From DAOUKH01 sp965219875 (GTDB lineage: Bacteria; Chloroflexota; Dehalococcoidia; SHYB01), in contig CBDCOW010000006.1 of the NCBI GenBank assembly GCA_965219875.1, forward strand, positions 407,750 through 471,749: 64,000 nucleotides of DNA, read 5' to 3'. How positions within the stretch are numbered: position 1 is the stretch's first letter; each line of letters starts with the position of its first letter. Below the pieces are notes generated by a model. The model did no database searches and was not told where the DNA came from. It saw only the letters and a program-made list of their open reading frames with translations. This document shows positions 1-7,293 of this stretch, piece after piece. Made by a program: the position numbers and the translations under genes.

Positions 1-1
1 G

Positions 2-163
2 TTTGGAACGCTGAAGCGCTGCTACGGGTATGGACCGGTGCGGTACATGGGACTGGAGCGGAACGCGACGGAGCTGTGGCTCAAGTGCATGGCCTACAAC
101 CTGCGTCGGGCGGCGCGCCTCCTGTTTGTCGACGCGCCCGTCCCAGGGCGGAGTGTGCCCTAG
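2..163 (+). CDS. DDE transposase, C-terminal end (cut by window edge)
   Basis: An open frame enters from the left edge and ends at the TAG at 161-163, giving 53 residues. It begins FGTLKRCYGYGPVRYMGLER and continues through NATELWLKCMAYNLRRA, which matches the end of IS5/IS1182-type DDE transposases (the glutamate helix and the conserved AYNLRR tail). The catalytic Asp residues lie outside the window, so I cannot tell whether the gene is intact. Family assignment rests on motif recognition only. Confidence 0.7.
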   Translation, partial: FGTLKRCYGYGPVRYMGLERNATELWLKCMAYNLRRAARLLFVDAPVPGRSVP

Positions 164-295
164 CGGCCTGGCGGGGCCAAATGGGGCCCTTGAAGGGGCT
201 CGATCGGCTCTCGTAGGGGCTCCTCAAGCCGCTGAGTCCGCAAACAACACCACCCCCATGGCCTCGAACAGGCCCCCACACCACCCCGCCCCAGT

Positions 296-395
296 TACGC
301 AAAGGTCTCCGTTGGGAGAAGAGGCAAGACCTCCCGGCCCCACCCATGCTTGAGCCCGCAGGCGGGTTGCACAAAGGTCTCCAGAGGGGGAGAGG
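296..395 (-). repeat. REP-like dispersed repeat, family A (inverted copy)
   Basis: A block reading from 'acgcaaaggtctcc' through 'gggaggtcttgcc' (reverse strand) to 'gcgggttgcacaaagg'. The same block recurs in the opposite orientation near 28408, 34901 and 54415. It fills most of the 250 bp between the transposase remnant and fabF; nothing else is visible there. Confidence 0.7.
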
Positions 396-412
396 TATAT
401 GGTGGCGCTGGT

Positions 413-1645
413 ATGAGCCGTAGGGTCGCGGTCACCGGCTTGGGCGTGGTCAGCCCTGTGGGCACCGGCGTGGCTGACTTCTGGGCGGCCCTCTGTGCGG
501 GGCGCTCCGGTGTCCGTCCCATCACCCTGTTCGACGCCTCGGCGTTTCCCGTCCGAATCGCCGGCGAGGTCGTCGGCTTCACGCCGCCCGCCGAGGTCGA
601 ACGGCGGCGTGCGCGGCGCTTCGACCGCTACGCCTGGTTCGGCGCCGCCGCGGCGCTGGAGGCGTGGCGTGACGCCGGCATCGAGGGTCACGATCCCTAC
701 GAGGCGGGACTGGTGCTCGGATCGAGCCACGGCGGCGAGTCGTCGGTCCTGGAGGCCGCGGCGGCGCTCGGCGTGGGGGCCAAGGGACTGAGCCCCTTCC
801 TGATCCCGCGTATGTTGGGCAACATGGCGGCGGCGCAGGCGGCGATGCTGCTGGACCTGCGGGGGCCGGGCTTCGCCATCGCGTCGGCGTGCGCCACCGG
901 CGGCCACGCCATCGGCGAGGCGGCGGAGATCGTGCGGCGCGGCGACGCCTCGGTGATGCTGGCGGGGGCGGCCGAGGCGTGCGTGACGCCGCTGACCCTG
1001 GCCGGCGATCACGCGCTGGGGGCGCTGTCGCGGCGCAACGAAGAGCCGGAGCGCGCCAGCCGCCCCTTCGACCGCGACCGCGACGGATTCGTGCTCGCGG
1101 AGGGCGCCGCGGCGCTGGTGCTGGAGGACCTCGAGCACGCGCGGCGGCGCGGGGCTCGGGTCTACGCCGAGCTTGCCGGCTACGGCGCGACGACCGACGG
1201 CCTCCACGAAACGCGACCCGACCCCGAGGGGGCGGCGGCGGCGCGCGCCATCGGGCGGGCGCTGGAGAAGGCGGGCGCGACGCCGCAAGAAGTGAGCGCC
1301 GTCTTCGCTCACGCCGCCGGCACCCAAGCGGGCGATGCCGCGGAGGTCCGGGCGCTGGACGCGGCCCTCGGCGAGGCGCTGGGCGACGTCCCGGTCACGG
1401 CGATGAAGTCGATGACGGGGCACATGCTGGGCGCCTCGGGGGCGGCCCAAGCCGTCGCGGCGGTCAAGGTCATTGCGTCGGGAACCGTTCCCCCGACGAT
1501 CAACTGCGAGCACCTCGACGACGGCCTGTCGATCGACTGCGTGCGGGGCGCTCCGCTCCAGAGGCCGCTGCGCCTCGTGCTGTCGAACTCCTTTGGCTTT
1601 GGGGGGCAGAACGCGGCGCTGGTGTTCTCGGCGCTTGGGGAGTAG
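413..1645 (+). CDS. fabF: 3-oxoacyl-[ACP] synthase II (KAS II)
   Basis: Condensing enzyme of fatty-acid elongation: joins malonyl-ACP to acyl-ACP with loss of CO2 in the cytoplasm. The 410-residue protein has the family length. The N-terminus RRVAVTGLGVVSPVG is typical, the nucleophile is Cys160 in ASACATGG, and the two histidines sit in FAHAAGTQAGD and MTGHMLGASGA with the paired Lys in AMKS. The first His motif is less standard than the usual NAHGT form. The ATG at 413 starts where homology starts; an upstream in-frame ATG at 350 would translate repeat DNA. No other fab genes are adjacent, so it may be a standalone KAS, possibly of secondary lipid metabolism. A decayed second copy of its 3' half lies 1 kb downstream. 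Confidence 0.9.
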   Translation: MSRRVAVTGLGVVSPVGTGVADFWAALCAGRSGVRPITLFDASAFPVRIAGEVVGFTPPAEVERRRARRFDRYAWFGAAAALEAWRDAGIEGHDPYEAGLVLGSSHGGESSVLEAAAALGVGAKGLSPFLIPRMLGNMAAAQAAMLLDLRGPGFAIASACATGGHAIGEAAEIVRRGDASVMLAGAAEACVTPLTLAGDHALGALSRRNEEPERASRPFDRDRDGFVLAEGAAALVLEDLEHARRRGARVYAELAGYGATTDGLHETRPDPEGAAAARAIGRALEKAGATPQEVSAVFAHAAGTQAGDAAEVRALDAALGEALGDVPVTAMKSMTGHMLGASGAAQAVAAVKVIASGTVPPTINCEHLDDGLSIDCVRGAPLQRPLRLVLSNSFGFGGQNAALVFSALGE

Positions 1646-1680
1646 AGGAGAGGCGCAGGCGCTCCGTCTCGCAGAAAGGA

Positions 1681-2109
1681 CTAGGCGGCGAGCGAACCGG
1701 ATGCGGCTTCGGCGTTGGCTTCTTCGGTAATGCGCTCTAGATCGTCCCAGGTCAGACAATGGTGGTCTCTCTCCTTGGGCTTCTTCCCCGGCCGTCCGTA
1801 CTTTTCGGGGAGCTCGGCCTGCGTCTTGAAACGTAGGAGAGTGTCGTTCCCACGTTGATCGACGCCATTGATTCGGTTGACGATTGCCTCTTCGAGGTGA
1901 TCGTGGAAGCGGAGCTTGGCCTCGTCGAAGGCTTCCCGGAAGTCTCGGTCATCTTCGAGCCATTGGGCGATGGTCTTGAGGGGGAGGCCGGCGGCATCGG
2001 CGCTTGGGGACATGACGCCGACGGCGGCGAACCTATCGAGGAAGATGCGCTGCCGCGCTCGGACGGTGATCTTCCGCTTGCGGGAGGAAGATCGGGGCTT
2101 GTGGGGCAT
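1681..2109 (-). CDS. Phage terminase small-subunit-like HTH protein
   Basis: A 142-residue protein on the reverse strand, convergent with fabF. After a very basic N-terminus (KPRSSSRKRKITVRARQR) comes an HTH-like segment, SADAAGLPLKTIAQWLEDD, followed by acidic and aromatic helices (FREAFDEAKLRFHDHLEEA) and TLLRFKTQAELPEKYG. This architecture resembles small terminase subunits and related phage DNA-binding proteins, but no large terminase or other phage gene is nearby. I chose the ATG at 2109 because GGAAAGG lies at useful distance; a GTG at 2118 would add three residues. It is probably a leftover of an element that also left the flanking transposase end and repeats. Confidence 0.5.
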   Translation of the reverse strand: MPHKPRSSSRKRKITVRARQRIFLDRFAAVGVMSPSADAAGLPLKTIAQWLEDDRDFREAFDEAKLRFHDHLEEAIVNRINGVDQRGNDTLLRFKTQAELPEKYGRPGKKPKERDHHCLTWDDLERITEEANAEAASGSLAA

Positions 2110-2230
2110 GAGTCTCACCTTTCCGCCTCGCGGGGCGCGAGGCTTTCGCTAGGGGCCGGGACGCGCGCTTTGGGCGCACGTCTACCTTTGGGCGGGGCGC
2201 GCCAAGCAAGGCCCCGGAGGGCCTTTGCCT

Positions 2231-2515
2231 GGCGCAGTCGCACACTCTCCTTGCGGGGAGGCGCGCGCCGGCACACGCACTAATGGGTGGTCCGGCGCAG
2301 TCGCACACTCCCCTCACGGGGAGGCGCGGCGCCGGGTGAGGCCCCGAAGGGAGTCTGCCGGCGCGGGGTGCACGCTCCCTTACGGGAGGCGCGGCGCAGG
2401 ACTGCCATATGGGCAGCCTGACGCGGGCGCACGCTCCCTTACGGGAGGCGCGGCGCTGGGACTACCTTAGAGGGCGGTCCAGCGCAGGTGCACGCTCCCT
2501 TGCGGGAGGCGCGGA
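2231..2515 (+). repeat. Five-unit palindromic direct-repeat array
   Basis: Five degenerate units, cores near 2241, 2303, 2371, 2430 and 2491, spaced 59-68 bp. Each unit carries an imperfect hairpin of the form CACGCTCCCTTACGGGAGGC followed by GCGGCGC. The last three units are nearly identical and the first two diverge. Unit-to-unit variation and the lack of cas genes argue against CRISPR. With the next two entries it fills the roughly 500 bp gap after the terminase-like gene. Confidence 0.7.
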
Positions 2516-2543
2516 ACATGCATTCCTTGGGACGCCCAGCGGA

Positions 2544-2555
2544 GAACACATGTTC
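2544..2555. promoter_or_regulatory. LexA/SOS-box-like palindrome
   Basis: GAACACATGTTC fits the Gram-positive-type SOS operator GAAC-N4-GTTC. A TTGACA at 2579 and the inverted repeat CTTGACA/TGTCAAG around 2578-2596 follow. No intact gene starts just downstream (only the fabF remnant), so the site may be inherited from a deleted gene or be coincidental. Confidence 0.3.
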
Positions 2556-2635
2556 GCTACGGTAACGATAAACCCCCTTGACAAGGCCTGTCAAGTATCA
2601 TTGGCGCGGAAAATTGGCTGGTGGGGGGGCGCTGG

Positions 2636-2905
2636 AGCGCGGATATACGCCGAGCTCTCCGGCTACGGCGCGACGACCGACGGCCTCCACGAGACACGCC
2701 CCGACCCCGCGGAGCTGCGGCGGCGCGGGCCATCGCCTCGGGAACCGTGCCCCCGACAATCAACTGCGAGCACCTCGACGACGGTCTGGCGATCGACTGC
2801 GTGCGGGGCGCTCCGCTCCGGCGGCCCCTGGGGCTCGTGCTGTCCAACTCCTTTGAGTTTGGGGGACAGAACGCGGTGCTGTTGTTCTCGGCGCCGGGGG
2901 CGTGA
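2636..2905 (+). pseudogene. fabF remnant with large internal deletion
   Basis: Two blocks match fabF. The first covers YAELSGYGATTDGLHETRPDP; the second runs from IASGTVPPTINCEHLDDGL through LVLSNSFEFGGQNAV to a TGA at 2903. The roughly 75 codons joining them in fabF, including both active-site histidines, are missing, and the blocks lie in different frames. Everything upstream, including the active-site cysteine, is absent. It is therefore non-functional and came from a duplication or a second divergent KAS gene. Confidence 0.85.
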
Positions 2906-3130
2906 GGGAGACGCGACTGGCGCACCAAGAAGCCCTAGCCTGGCGCACCAGCAAAGGGGTCGGCGTGTGATTTCTGAGGAGCCTCGGCGTTGCCGTGGCG
3001 ACGAAGAGTCGACCTTCGGTGCCGGGATGCTTCGTCCCCCGAAGGCCGGCGGACTCAGCATGACAGGCGCGGGCGTGCCGCCATTTGCGCCGCCCGACTA
3101 GAATGGAACCGACTGCAGAAGGGGACGGTC

Positions 3131-3496
3131 ATGATCGACGTTCAGGGCTACCACCATGTCGCCATCTACGTGGACGATCTGGAGCGGGCCTGCCGCTTCT
3201 ACGGCGGCGTGCTGGGTCTCCGCGAGCTTCCCCGTCCCGAGATTCGCGACGACGGCGCGTGGTTCGAGCTCGGGAACGGCCAGCAGCTTCATGTCACCGT
3301 ACTATCCGAGCCAAAGGTCAAGTCGAAACGCCACTTCGCCCTTGAGGTCGGCGACTTCGACGAGGCTCTCCGGGTCCTTCGGGCCACGGATGTCGACATC
3401 GACGGCGAGCCCCGCAAGCGCGACTACGATGGCTCAGACTCGCTGATCATCTACGATCCCGACGGCCATCGCATCGAGATCGTCCATCACCCGTAG
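3131..3496 (+). CDS. VOC (glyoxalase/bleomycin-resistance) family protein
   Basis: A 121-residue single-domain vicinal-oxygen-chelate protein. It opens with GYHHVAIYVDDLERACRFY, has the HFALEV strand near residue 70, and ends DPDGHRIEIVHH, giving the His/His/Glu metal-binding pattern expected of the fold. Such proteins bind a divalent metal and act as lyases, isomerases, dioxygenases or resistance proteins; the substrate cannot be read here. The ATG at 3131 follows the purine-rich GAAGGGGACGGTC. A TAGAAT element (3099-3104) about 27 bp upstream is a likely -10. Alternative reading: a glyoxalase-I-like detoxification enzyme. Confidence 0.85.
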   Translation: MIDVQGYHHVAIYVDDLERACRFYGGVLGLRELPRPEIRDDGAWFELGNGQQLHVTVLSEPKVKSKRHFALEVGDFDEALRVLRATDVDIDGEPRKRDYDGSDSLIIYDPDGHRIEIVHHP

Positions 3497-3499
3497 CCG

Positions 3500-4600
3500 T
3501 CAGCCTCGCGGCAGGGCCGGTATCGAGCCCGGCGGGTAGTGGGTCGCCCGGAAGACCATGTTCTCGGGCACATTGTCGAAGCCGCTCGGGAAGTGCGGGC
3601 TGATGTATTCCCAGACCACCTCGCCTTCGCTCGTGACCTGGAATATCCGCCCGAAGTTGCCCTCGGTGATCAGTGTGTTGCCGTTGACCAGCCGTCGCGC
3701 CCCCGAGATGGCGTGGCTGAAGAAGTTATAGGTCGGCGAGTCCACGTACTCCCACACCACCTCCTTCGTCGCCGGCTCGATTTCGATGACCCGGGAGTAG
3801 GGCCGATGGACCCGCTGCCTGAGCGCCCCGTTGTCGAAGACCAAGATGTTGCCGTTGGGCATCATGCTCGGGTCGTGCTGATGGGAGAGTACCTCGGGAC
3901 CCAGTTTCCAGACGATGTCGCCGCTGCTCTTTTCGATGATAGCCACGGTGGAGATGTGGCGAAGACTCACCATCACCCGGTCGCCGTCCAGGGGAACGAC
4001 GGTGTTGGCGTGGCTCCATTCGGTCCGGTCGACGTTGTGGGGCAGCACGTCGGTCTCAACGTCGAGGTGAAGGTAGGCGCTCCACTCCCAGACCTGTCTC
4101 CCCGCGGCATCGACCTCAACGATGCGGTCGGCCCACATGCCGTCCCCACCGCTGCCGGGGACGCCGCCCCGGACCCTGGCCGCCAAGTCGGCGGGAACTC
4201 GCTCCAGGGCTAGATAGAGGGTTCCTCCCGTCGTCGTGCGACGGGCGTCGTGATGGTGGTCCGGGTCACGGTGTTCCCAGATCACCTTGCCGTCCCAATT
4301 GATCTCCTGGATAAGGCCACCCTTGAACCGGTTCCACGCGGGAAAGCGGTCCCACGACTCGTCCCGCACTCGGGCGAGATAGAACAGGTTGCCGTTGGGC
4401 AGGAGGTAGCCGTAGGGGCCTGGCGGGTGCGGCAGGTCCCAGCGGTGGGCTACTTCACCCTCAAGGTCGATCAGGTAGACATCCCCATCGCCGCTCATAG
4501 GCGTGTAGAGCACGTGGCCGGGGCAGGCGCGCTGTCGGTCCAGGGCCGTGAGCCCAGTGCGCATGGTCCGGCGGCGGGTCTGCTGATCGATGAAGGTCAC
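3500..4600 (-). CDS. Arylsulfotransferase (ASST)-like beta-propeller protein
   Basis: 366 residues with repeated propeller blades rich in 'xVWEWxx' and 'LPNGNxL' motifs (GYLLPNGNLFYLARV, MMPNGNILVFDNG, LVNGNTLITEGNFGRIFQV, GEVVWEYISP). This pattern belongs to arylsulfate sulfotransferase-related proteins (Arylsulfotran_2 type). A cluster of histidines (DPDHHHDARR, LSHQHDPSMM) lies where ASSTs bind substrate. I see no signal peptide, unlike periplasmic ASST, so the enzyme role is uncertain. The start is a GTG at 4600; an ATG at 4564 is an alternative. It is convergent with the VOC gene, 3 bp away. Confidence 0.75.
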   Translation of the reverse strand: MTFIDQQTRRRTMRTGLTALDRQRACPGHVLYTPMSGDGDVYLIDLEGEVAHRWDLPHPPGPYGYLLPNGNLFYLARVRDESWDRFPAWNRFKGGLIQEINWDGKVIWEHRDPDHHHDARRTTTGGTLYLALERVPADLAARVRGGVPGSGGDGMWADRIVEVDAAGRQVWEWSAYLHLDVETDVLPHNVDRTEWSHANTVVPLDGDRVMVSLRHISTVAIIEKSSGDIVWKLGPEVLSHQHDPSMMPNGNILVFDNGALRQRVHRPYSRVIEIEPATKEVVWEYVDSPTYNFFSHAISGARRLVNGNTLITEGNFGRIFQVTSEGEVVWEYISPHFPSGFDNVPENMVFRATHYPPGSIPALPRG

Positions 4601-4755
4601 GGCGCGCCTTCGGGAGAAAGGGAGACGACCGCGTCACCCCTAGTAACCAAACGACAAGATCGAGAAAGGAGGACGATGGTAGTCAAGGGAAAGCATGGGT
4701 CTGCTTGGACTATTGTGCAAGAGGGGAGTGGGCGGAGACGTGGACTTCCCTACGC
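4601..4755. other. Intergenic region, left part of the biotin-operon upstream DNA
   Basis: About 150 bp between the start of the ASST-like gene and the palindrome. I see no open reading frame or repeat in it; it must contain the promoter of the reverse-strand gene, but no clear -35/-10 pair stands out. Confidence 0.5.
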
Positions 4756-4780
4756 ATTGCGCTGGGTGACCCAGCGCAAT
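4756..4780. promoter_or_regulatory. Perfect 25-bp palindrome upstream of bioB (candidate operator)
   Basis: Arms ATTGCGCTGGGT (4756-4767) and ACCCAGCGCAAT (4769-4780) are perfectly complementary around one central base. It lies about 90 bp upstream of the candidate bioB -10 element and is not followed by a T-run, so it looks like a dimer-binding operator rather than a terminator. It does not resemble the BirA, BioR or BioQ boxes I know. Confidence 0.6.
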
Positions 4781-4867
4781 AATACCGTTCTAGGGCCTGG
4801 TTACTCGTGTGGGACGGTGGGTCTTCGATGCCCACGCTCAAGGAGGGCGAGCCTAGTCGGGGGCGCT

Positions 4868-4873
4868 TATACT
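4868..4873 (+). promoter_or_regulatory. Candidate -10 element of the biotin operon
   Basis: TATACT, about 57 bp before the bioB ATG. No convincing -35 hexamer stands 16-18 bp upstream, which fits an activated or weak promoter. Confidence 0.4.
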
Positions 4874-4930
4874 GTAGTCGCGAGCGGCTGCGGCCGCTTC
4901 AGTAGGGATTCCGAGCGGACGCCTGAACCC

Positions 4931-5923
4931 ATGACAACCACGCCCCAGACCACGAGCTTCGCGGCGCTTGCCGATAAGGCGATCGCGGGGGAGGCGTTGA
5001 CTCGCGGGGAGTGCGCCGCCGTCTTGGGGGCAGCGGATGGGGACGTGCTGGGTCTGGTGGCGGAGACGTACCGGGTGCGTCGGCACTTCTGCGGCGTCAA
5101 GGTGCACCTCCACGTATTAATGAACGCGAAGAGCGGGCTGTGCCCGGAGGACTGCGGGTACTGTTCGCAGTCGCGGGTCTCGACGGCGGCGATTGAGAAG
5201 TATCCGATGGTGAGCCAGGCGCGGCTTCTCGAAGAGGCGCGCGCGGCCAAGCAGTCGCGGGCGAAGCGGTTCTGCATCGTGACGAGTGGGCGGGGGGCGT
5301 CGTGGCGCGAGGTGGAGTACCTGAGCGCGGCGACGCGGAGCATCCGCGAGGCGGTCGACATCAAGATCTGCGCCTGCGTGGGGCTGCTCGACGAGGAGAA
5401 GGCACGGGCGTTGAAGGACGCCGGCGTCGATCAACTCAACCACAATCTCAACACCAGCGAGCGGTTCACGCCGAGCATCGTCACCACTCACGGCTACGAG
5501 GACCGGGTGAAGACGCTGGAGGCGGCGCGCGCGGCGGGGCTGAATCTGTGCAGCGGGGCGATCTTCGGCATGGGCGAGACAGACGACGACGTGATCGACG
5601 TCCTGCTGGCGCTCCGGGATCTGGACCCGCAGTCGATACCGATCAACTTCCTTCACCCCATCGATGGGACGCCGCTGGAGGGGACGTGGCGGCTCACGCC
5701 GCACCACTGTCTCCGCATCCTGTGTCTGGCGCGTCTGCTGCATCCGCACCGGGAGATCCGCGTGGCCGGCGGGCGCGAGCTGCACCTGCGCTCGTTGCAG
5801 CCGCTGGCGCTCTACGCGGCGAACTCGATCTTCGTCGAGGGCTATCTGACGACGCCGGGGCAGAGCACGAAAGAAGCCCTGCAGATGATCGAGGACATGG
5901 GGTTCGAGGTCGAAGAGGAGTGA
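4931..5923 (+). CDS. bioB: Biotin synthase
   Basis: Radical-SAM enzyme that inserts sulfur into dethiobiotin, the last step of biotin synthesis. The 330-residue protein has the radical-SAM cluster motif CPEDCGYC at Cys71/75/78 and the family signatures NHNLNTSE, GMGETDDD and FLHPIDGTPL; a conserved Arg follows in REIRVAGGRE. The ATG at 4931 is where family homology begins; the open frame extends upstream only through non-homologous sequence. It is the first gene of a bioB-bioA-bioF-bioD operon. The extended N-terminus (AALADKAIAGEALTRGECAA) is normal for the family. Regulation may involve the palindrome at 4756-4780. Confidence 0.97.
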   Translation: MTTTPQTTSFAALADKAIAGEALTRGECAAVLGAADGDVLGLVAETYRVRRHFCGVKVHLHVLMNAKSGLCPEDCGYCSQSRVSTAAIEKYPMVSQARLLEEARAAKQSRAKRFCIVTSGRGASWREVEYLSAATRSIREAVDIKICACVGLLDEEKARALKDAGVDQLNHNLNTSERFTPSIVTTHGYEDRVKTLEAARAAGLNLCSGAIFGMGETDDDVIDVLLALRDLDPQSIPINFLHPIDGTPLEGTWRLTPHHCLRILCLARLLHPHREIRVAGGRELHLRSLQPLALYAANSIFVEGYLTTPGQSTKEALQMIEDMGFEVEEE

Positions 5924-5943
5924 CGGAGCGCCGCCGGGGGAAG

Positions 5944-5975
5944 GGGATGGATTCCCGCCTGCGCGGGAATGACGA
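5944..5975. repeat. REP-like palindrome at the bioB/bioA junction
   Basis: GATTCCCGCCTGCGCGGGAATGAC, the reverse-oriented core of dispersed repeat family B (forward copies near 52485, 54722 and 56563). If bioA starts at 5947 its first nine codons, MDSRLRGND, are translated from this element. Confidence 0.75.
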
Positions 5976-7293
5976 AGGGGAGCGCCGCCGGCCGGGTGTG
6001 TGGAACTCCTTCACCCCGATGGCCCGCTTTGACCGTGAGCCGCAGTTGGTTGTCGAGCGGGCCGAGGGGAACCGCCTCATCGACACCGAGGGGCGGTCGT
6101 ATATTGACGGCGTGGCGTCGCTGTGGGCCATCGTCCACGGCCACAGTCATCCGCATATTGTTGAGGCGATCACCCGGCAGGCGGAACGTCTGCAGCACAG
6201 CACGCTGCTGGGCATCGGCCACGCGCCGGCGTTGGAGCTGACGGAGTGTCTCGCAGGGCACGTCCCCGAGGGGCTGACCCGCTTCTTCTATAGCTCCGAC
6301 GGCGCGAGCGCGGTCGAGGCGGCGCTGAAGATGGCGCTGCAATATTGGGTGAATGTGGGCCGTCCCGAGCGGAACCGCCTGGTCGCGATGGAGATGGCGT
6401 ACCACGGCGATACGTTGGGGGCGGCGTCGCTTGGCGGCGACGGGCCGTTCCGCAAACCCTACGAGGCGGCGATGTTCGAGCCGCTGCGGTTCCCCAACCC
6501 CTACGCGCTACGATGCGGTCATTGCTCCCCGCCCAAGGGTTGCACCCTCGCCTGCGCCGAGTCGCTGGAGTCGCTGCTCGATGAGCGCGGCGAGGAGATC
6601 GCGGCGGTGATCGTCGAGCCCAGGGTGCAGGGCGCGGGGGGGATCATCGTCGCGCCGGAGGGCCACCTCCGCTACGTCGCCGACCTGTGCCGCCGCCACG
6701 ACGTGCTGCTCATCGCCGACGAGGTGGCCACGGGCTTCGGGAAGACGGGGGCGATGTTCGCCTGCGACCTGGAGGGGGTGACCCCCGACATCATGGCGCT
6801 GGGGAAGGGCCTGAGCGGGGGCTACCTGCCACTTTCGGCGACGGCGGCGACGGACCGGGTCTACGACGCCTTCTATGATGACGAAGACTACGGCAAGACG
6901 CTCTATCATGGGCATACCTACGGCGGGAATCCGATCGCATGCGCGGCGGCGCTGGCGAGCCTGGACATCTTCGAGTCCGAGCCGGTACTGGAGCGCGTGG
7001 GCCGGAGGTCGGCGGCGCTGAACGAGATGCTGCATGAGATGATCGCGGGGCATCCGCTGGTGGCGGAGGTCCGCCAACAGGGGCTGATGACGGGGATCGA
7101 GGTCTCGTCGACGCCGGCGGCGTGGTCGGCGTGCCTGGGTGCGCGGGACCGCGGCGTCTTCGTCCGGCCGCTGGGCGAGACGATTGTGGTGATGCCGCCG
7201 CTCTCGATCGAGGAGCGCGAGCTTGAGCAAATCTGCGAGGCGGTGCGGTATGGACTCGACGACGCCCCGCGGTCTGCCCCCAGCGTGGGCTGA
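5947..7293 (+). CDS. bioA: Adenosylmethionine-8-amino-7-oxononanoate aminotransferase
   Basis: PLP enzyme that transfers an amino group from SAM to KAPA to make DAPA. Of 448 residues, homology begins at WNSFTPMARF (the family 'WhPfTpm' motif). Further signatures are GHSHPHI, FYSSDGASAVEAALKMA, AYHGDTLGAASLGG, DEVATGFGKTG and the PLP lysine in ALGKGLSGGY. A four-Cys segment CGHC...CTLAC lies near residue 195. The ATG at 5947 sits inside a REP-like palindrome, so the true start may be the GTG at 5998. The 3' end overlaps bioF by 44 bp, implying translational coupling. Confidence 0.93.
   Translation: MDSRLRGNDEGERRRPGVWNSFTPMARFDREPQLVVERAEGNRLIDTEGRSYIDGVASLWAIVHGHSHPHIVEAITRQAERLQHSTLLGIGHAPALELTECLAGHVPEGLTRFFYSSDGASAVEAALKMALQYWVNVGRPERNRLVAMEMAYHGDTLGAASLGGDGPFRKPYEAAMFEPLRFPNPYALRCGHCSPPKGCTLACAESLESLLDERGEEIAAVIVEPRVQGAGGIIVAPEGHLRYVADLCRRHDVLLIADEVATGFGKTGAMFACDLEGVTPDIMALGKGLSGGYLPLSATAATDRVYDAFYDDEDYGKTLYHGHTYGGNPIACAAALASLDIFESEPVLERVGRRSAALNEMLHEMIAGHPLVAEVRQQGLMTGIEVSSTPAAWSACLGARDRGVFVRPLGETIVVMPPLSIEERELEQICEAVRYGLDDAPRSAPSVG

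Noticed and set aside
224..1759. 511-codon open frame on the reverse strand over fabF
   Set aside because: Arg-rich, no homology; a shadow of fabF in high-GC DNA.
2231..2515. CRISPR array
   Set aside because: Units differ from each other, spacers vary only slightly in length and are not clearly unique, and there is no leader or cas gene.
4756..4780. Intrinsic terminator
   Set aside because: The hairpin is strong, but no T-run follows on either strand and no gene ends just upstream.
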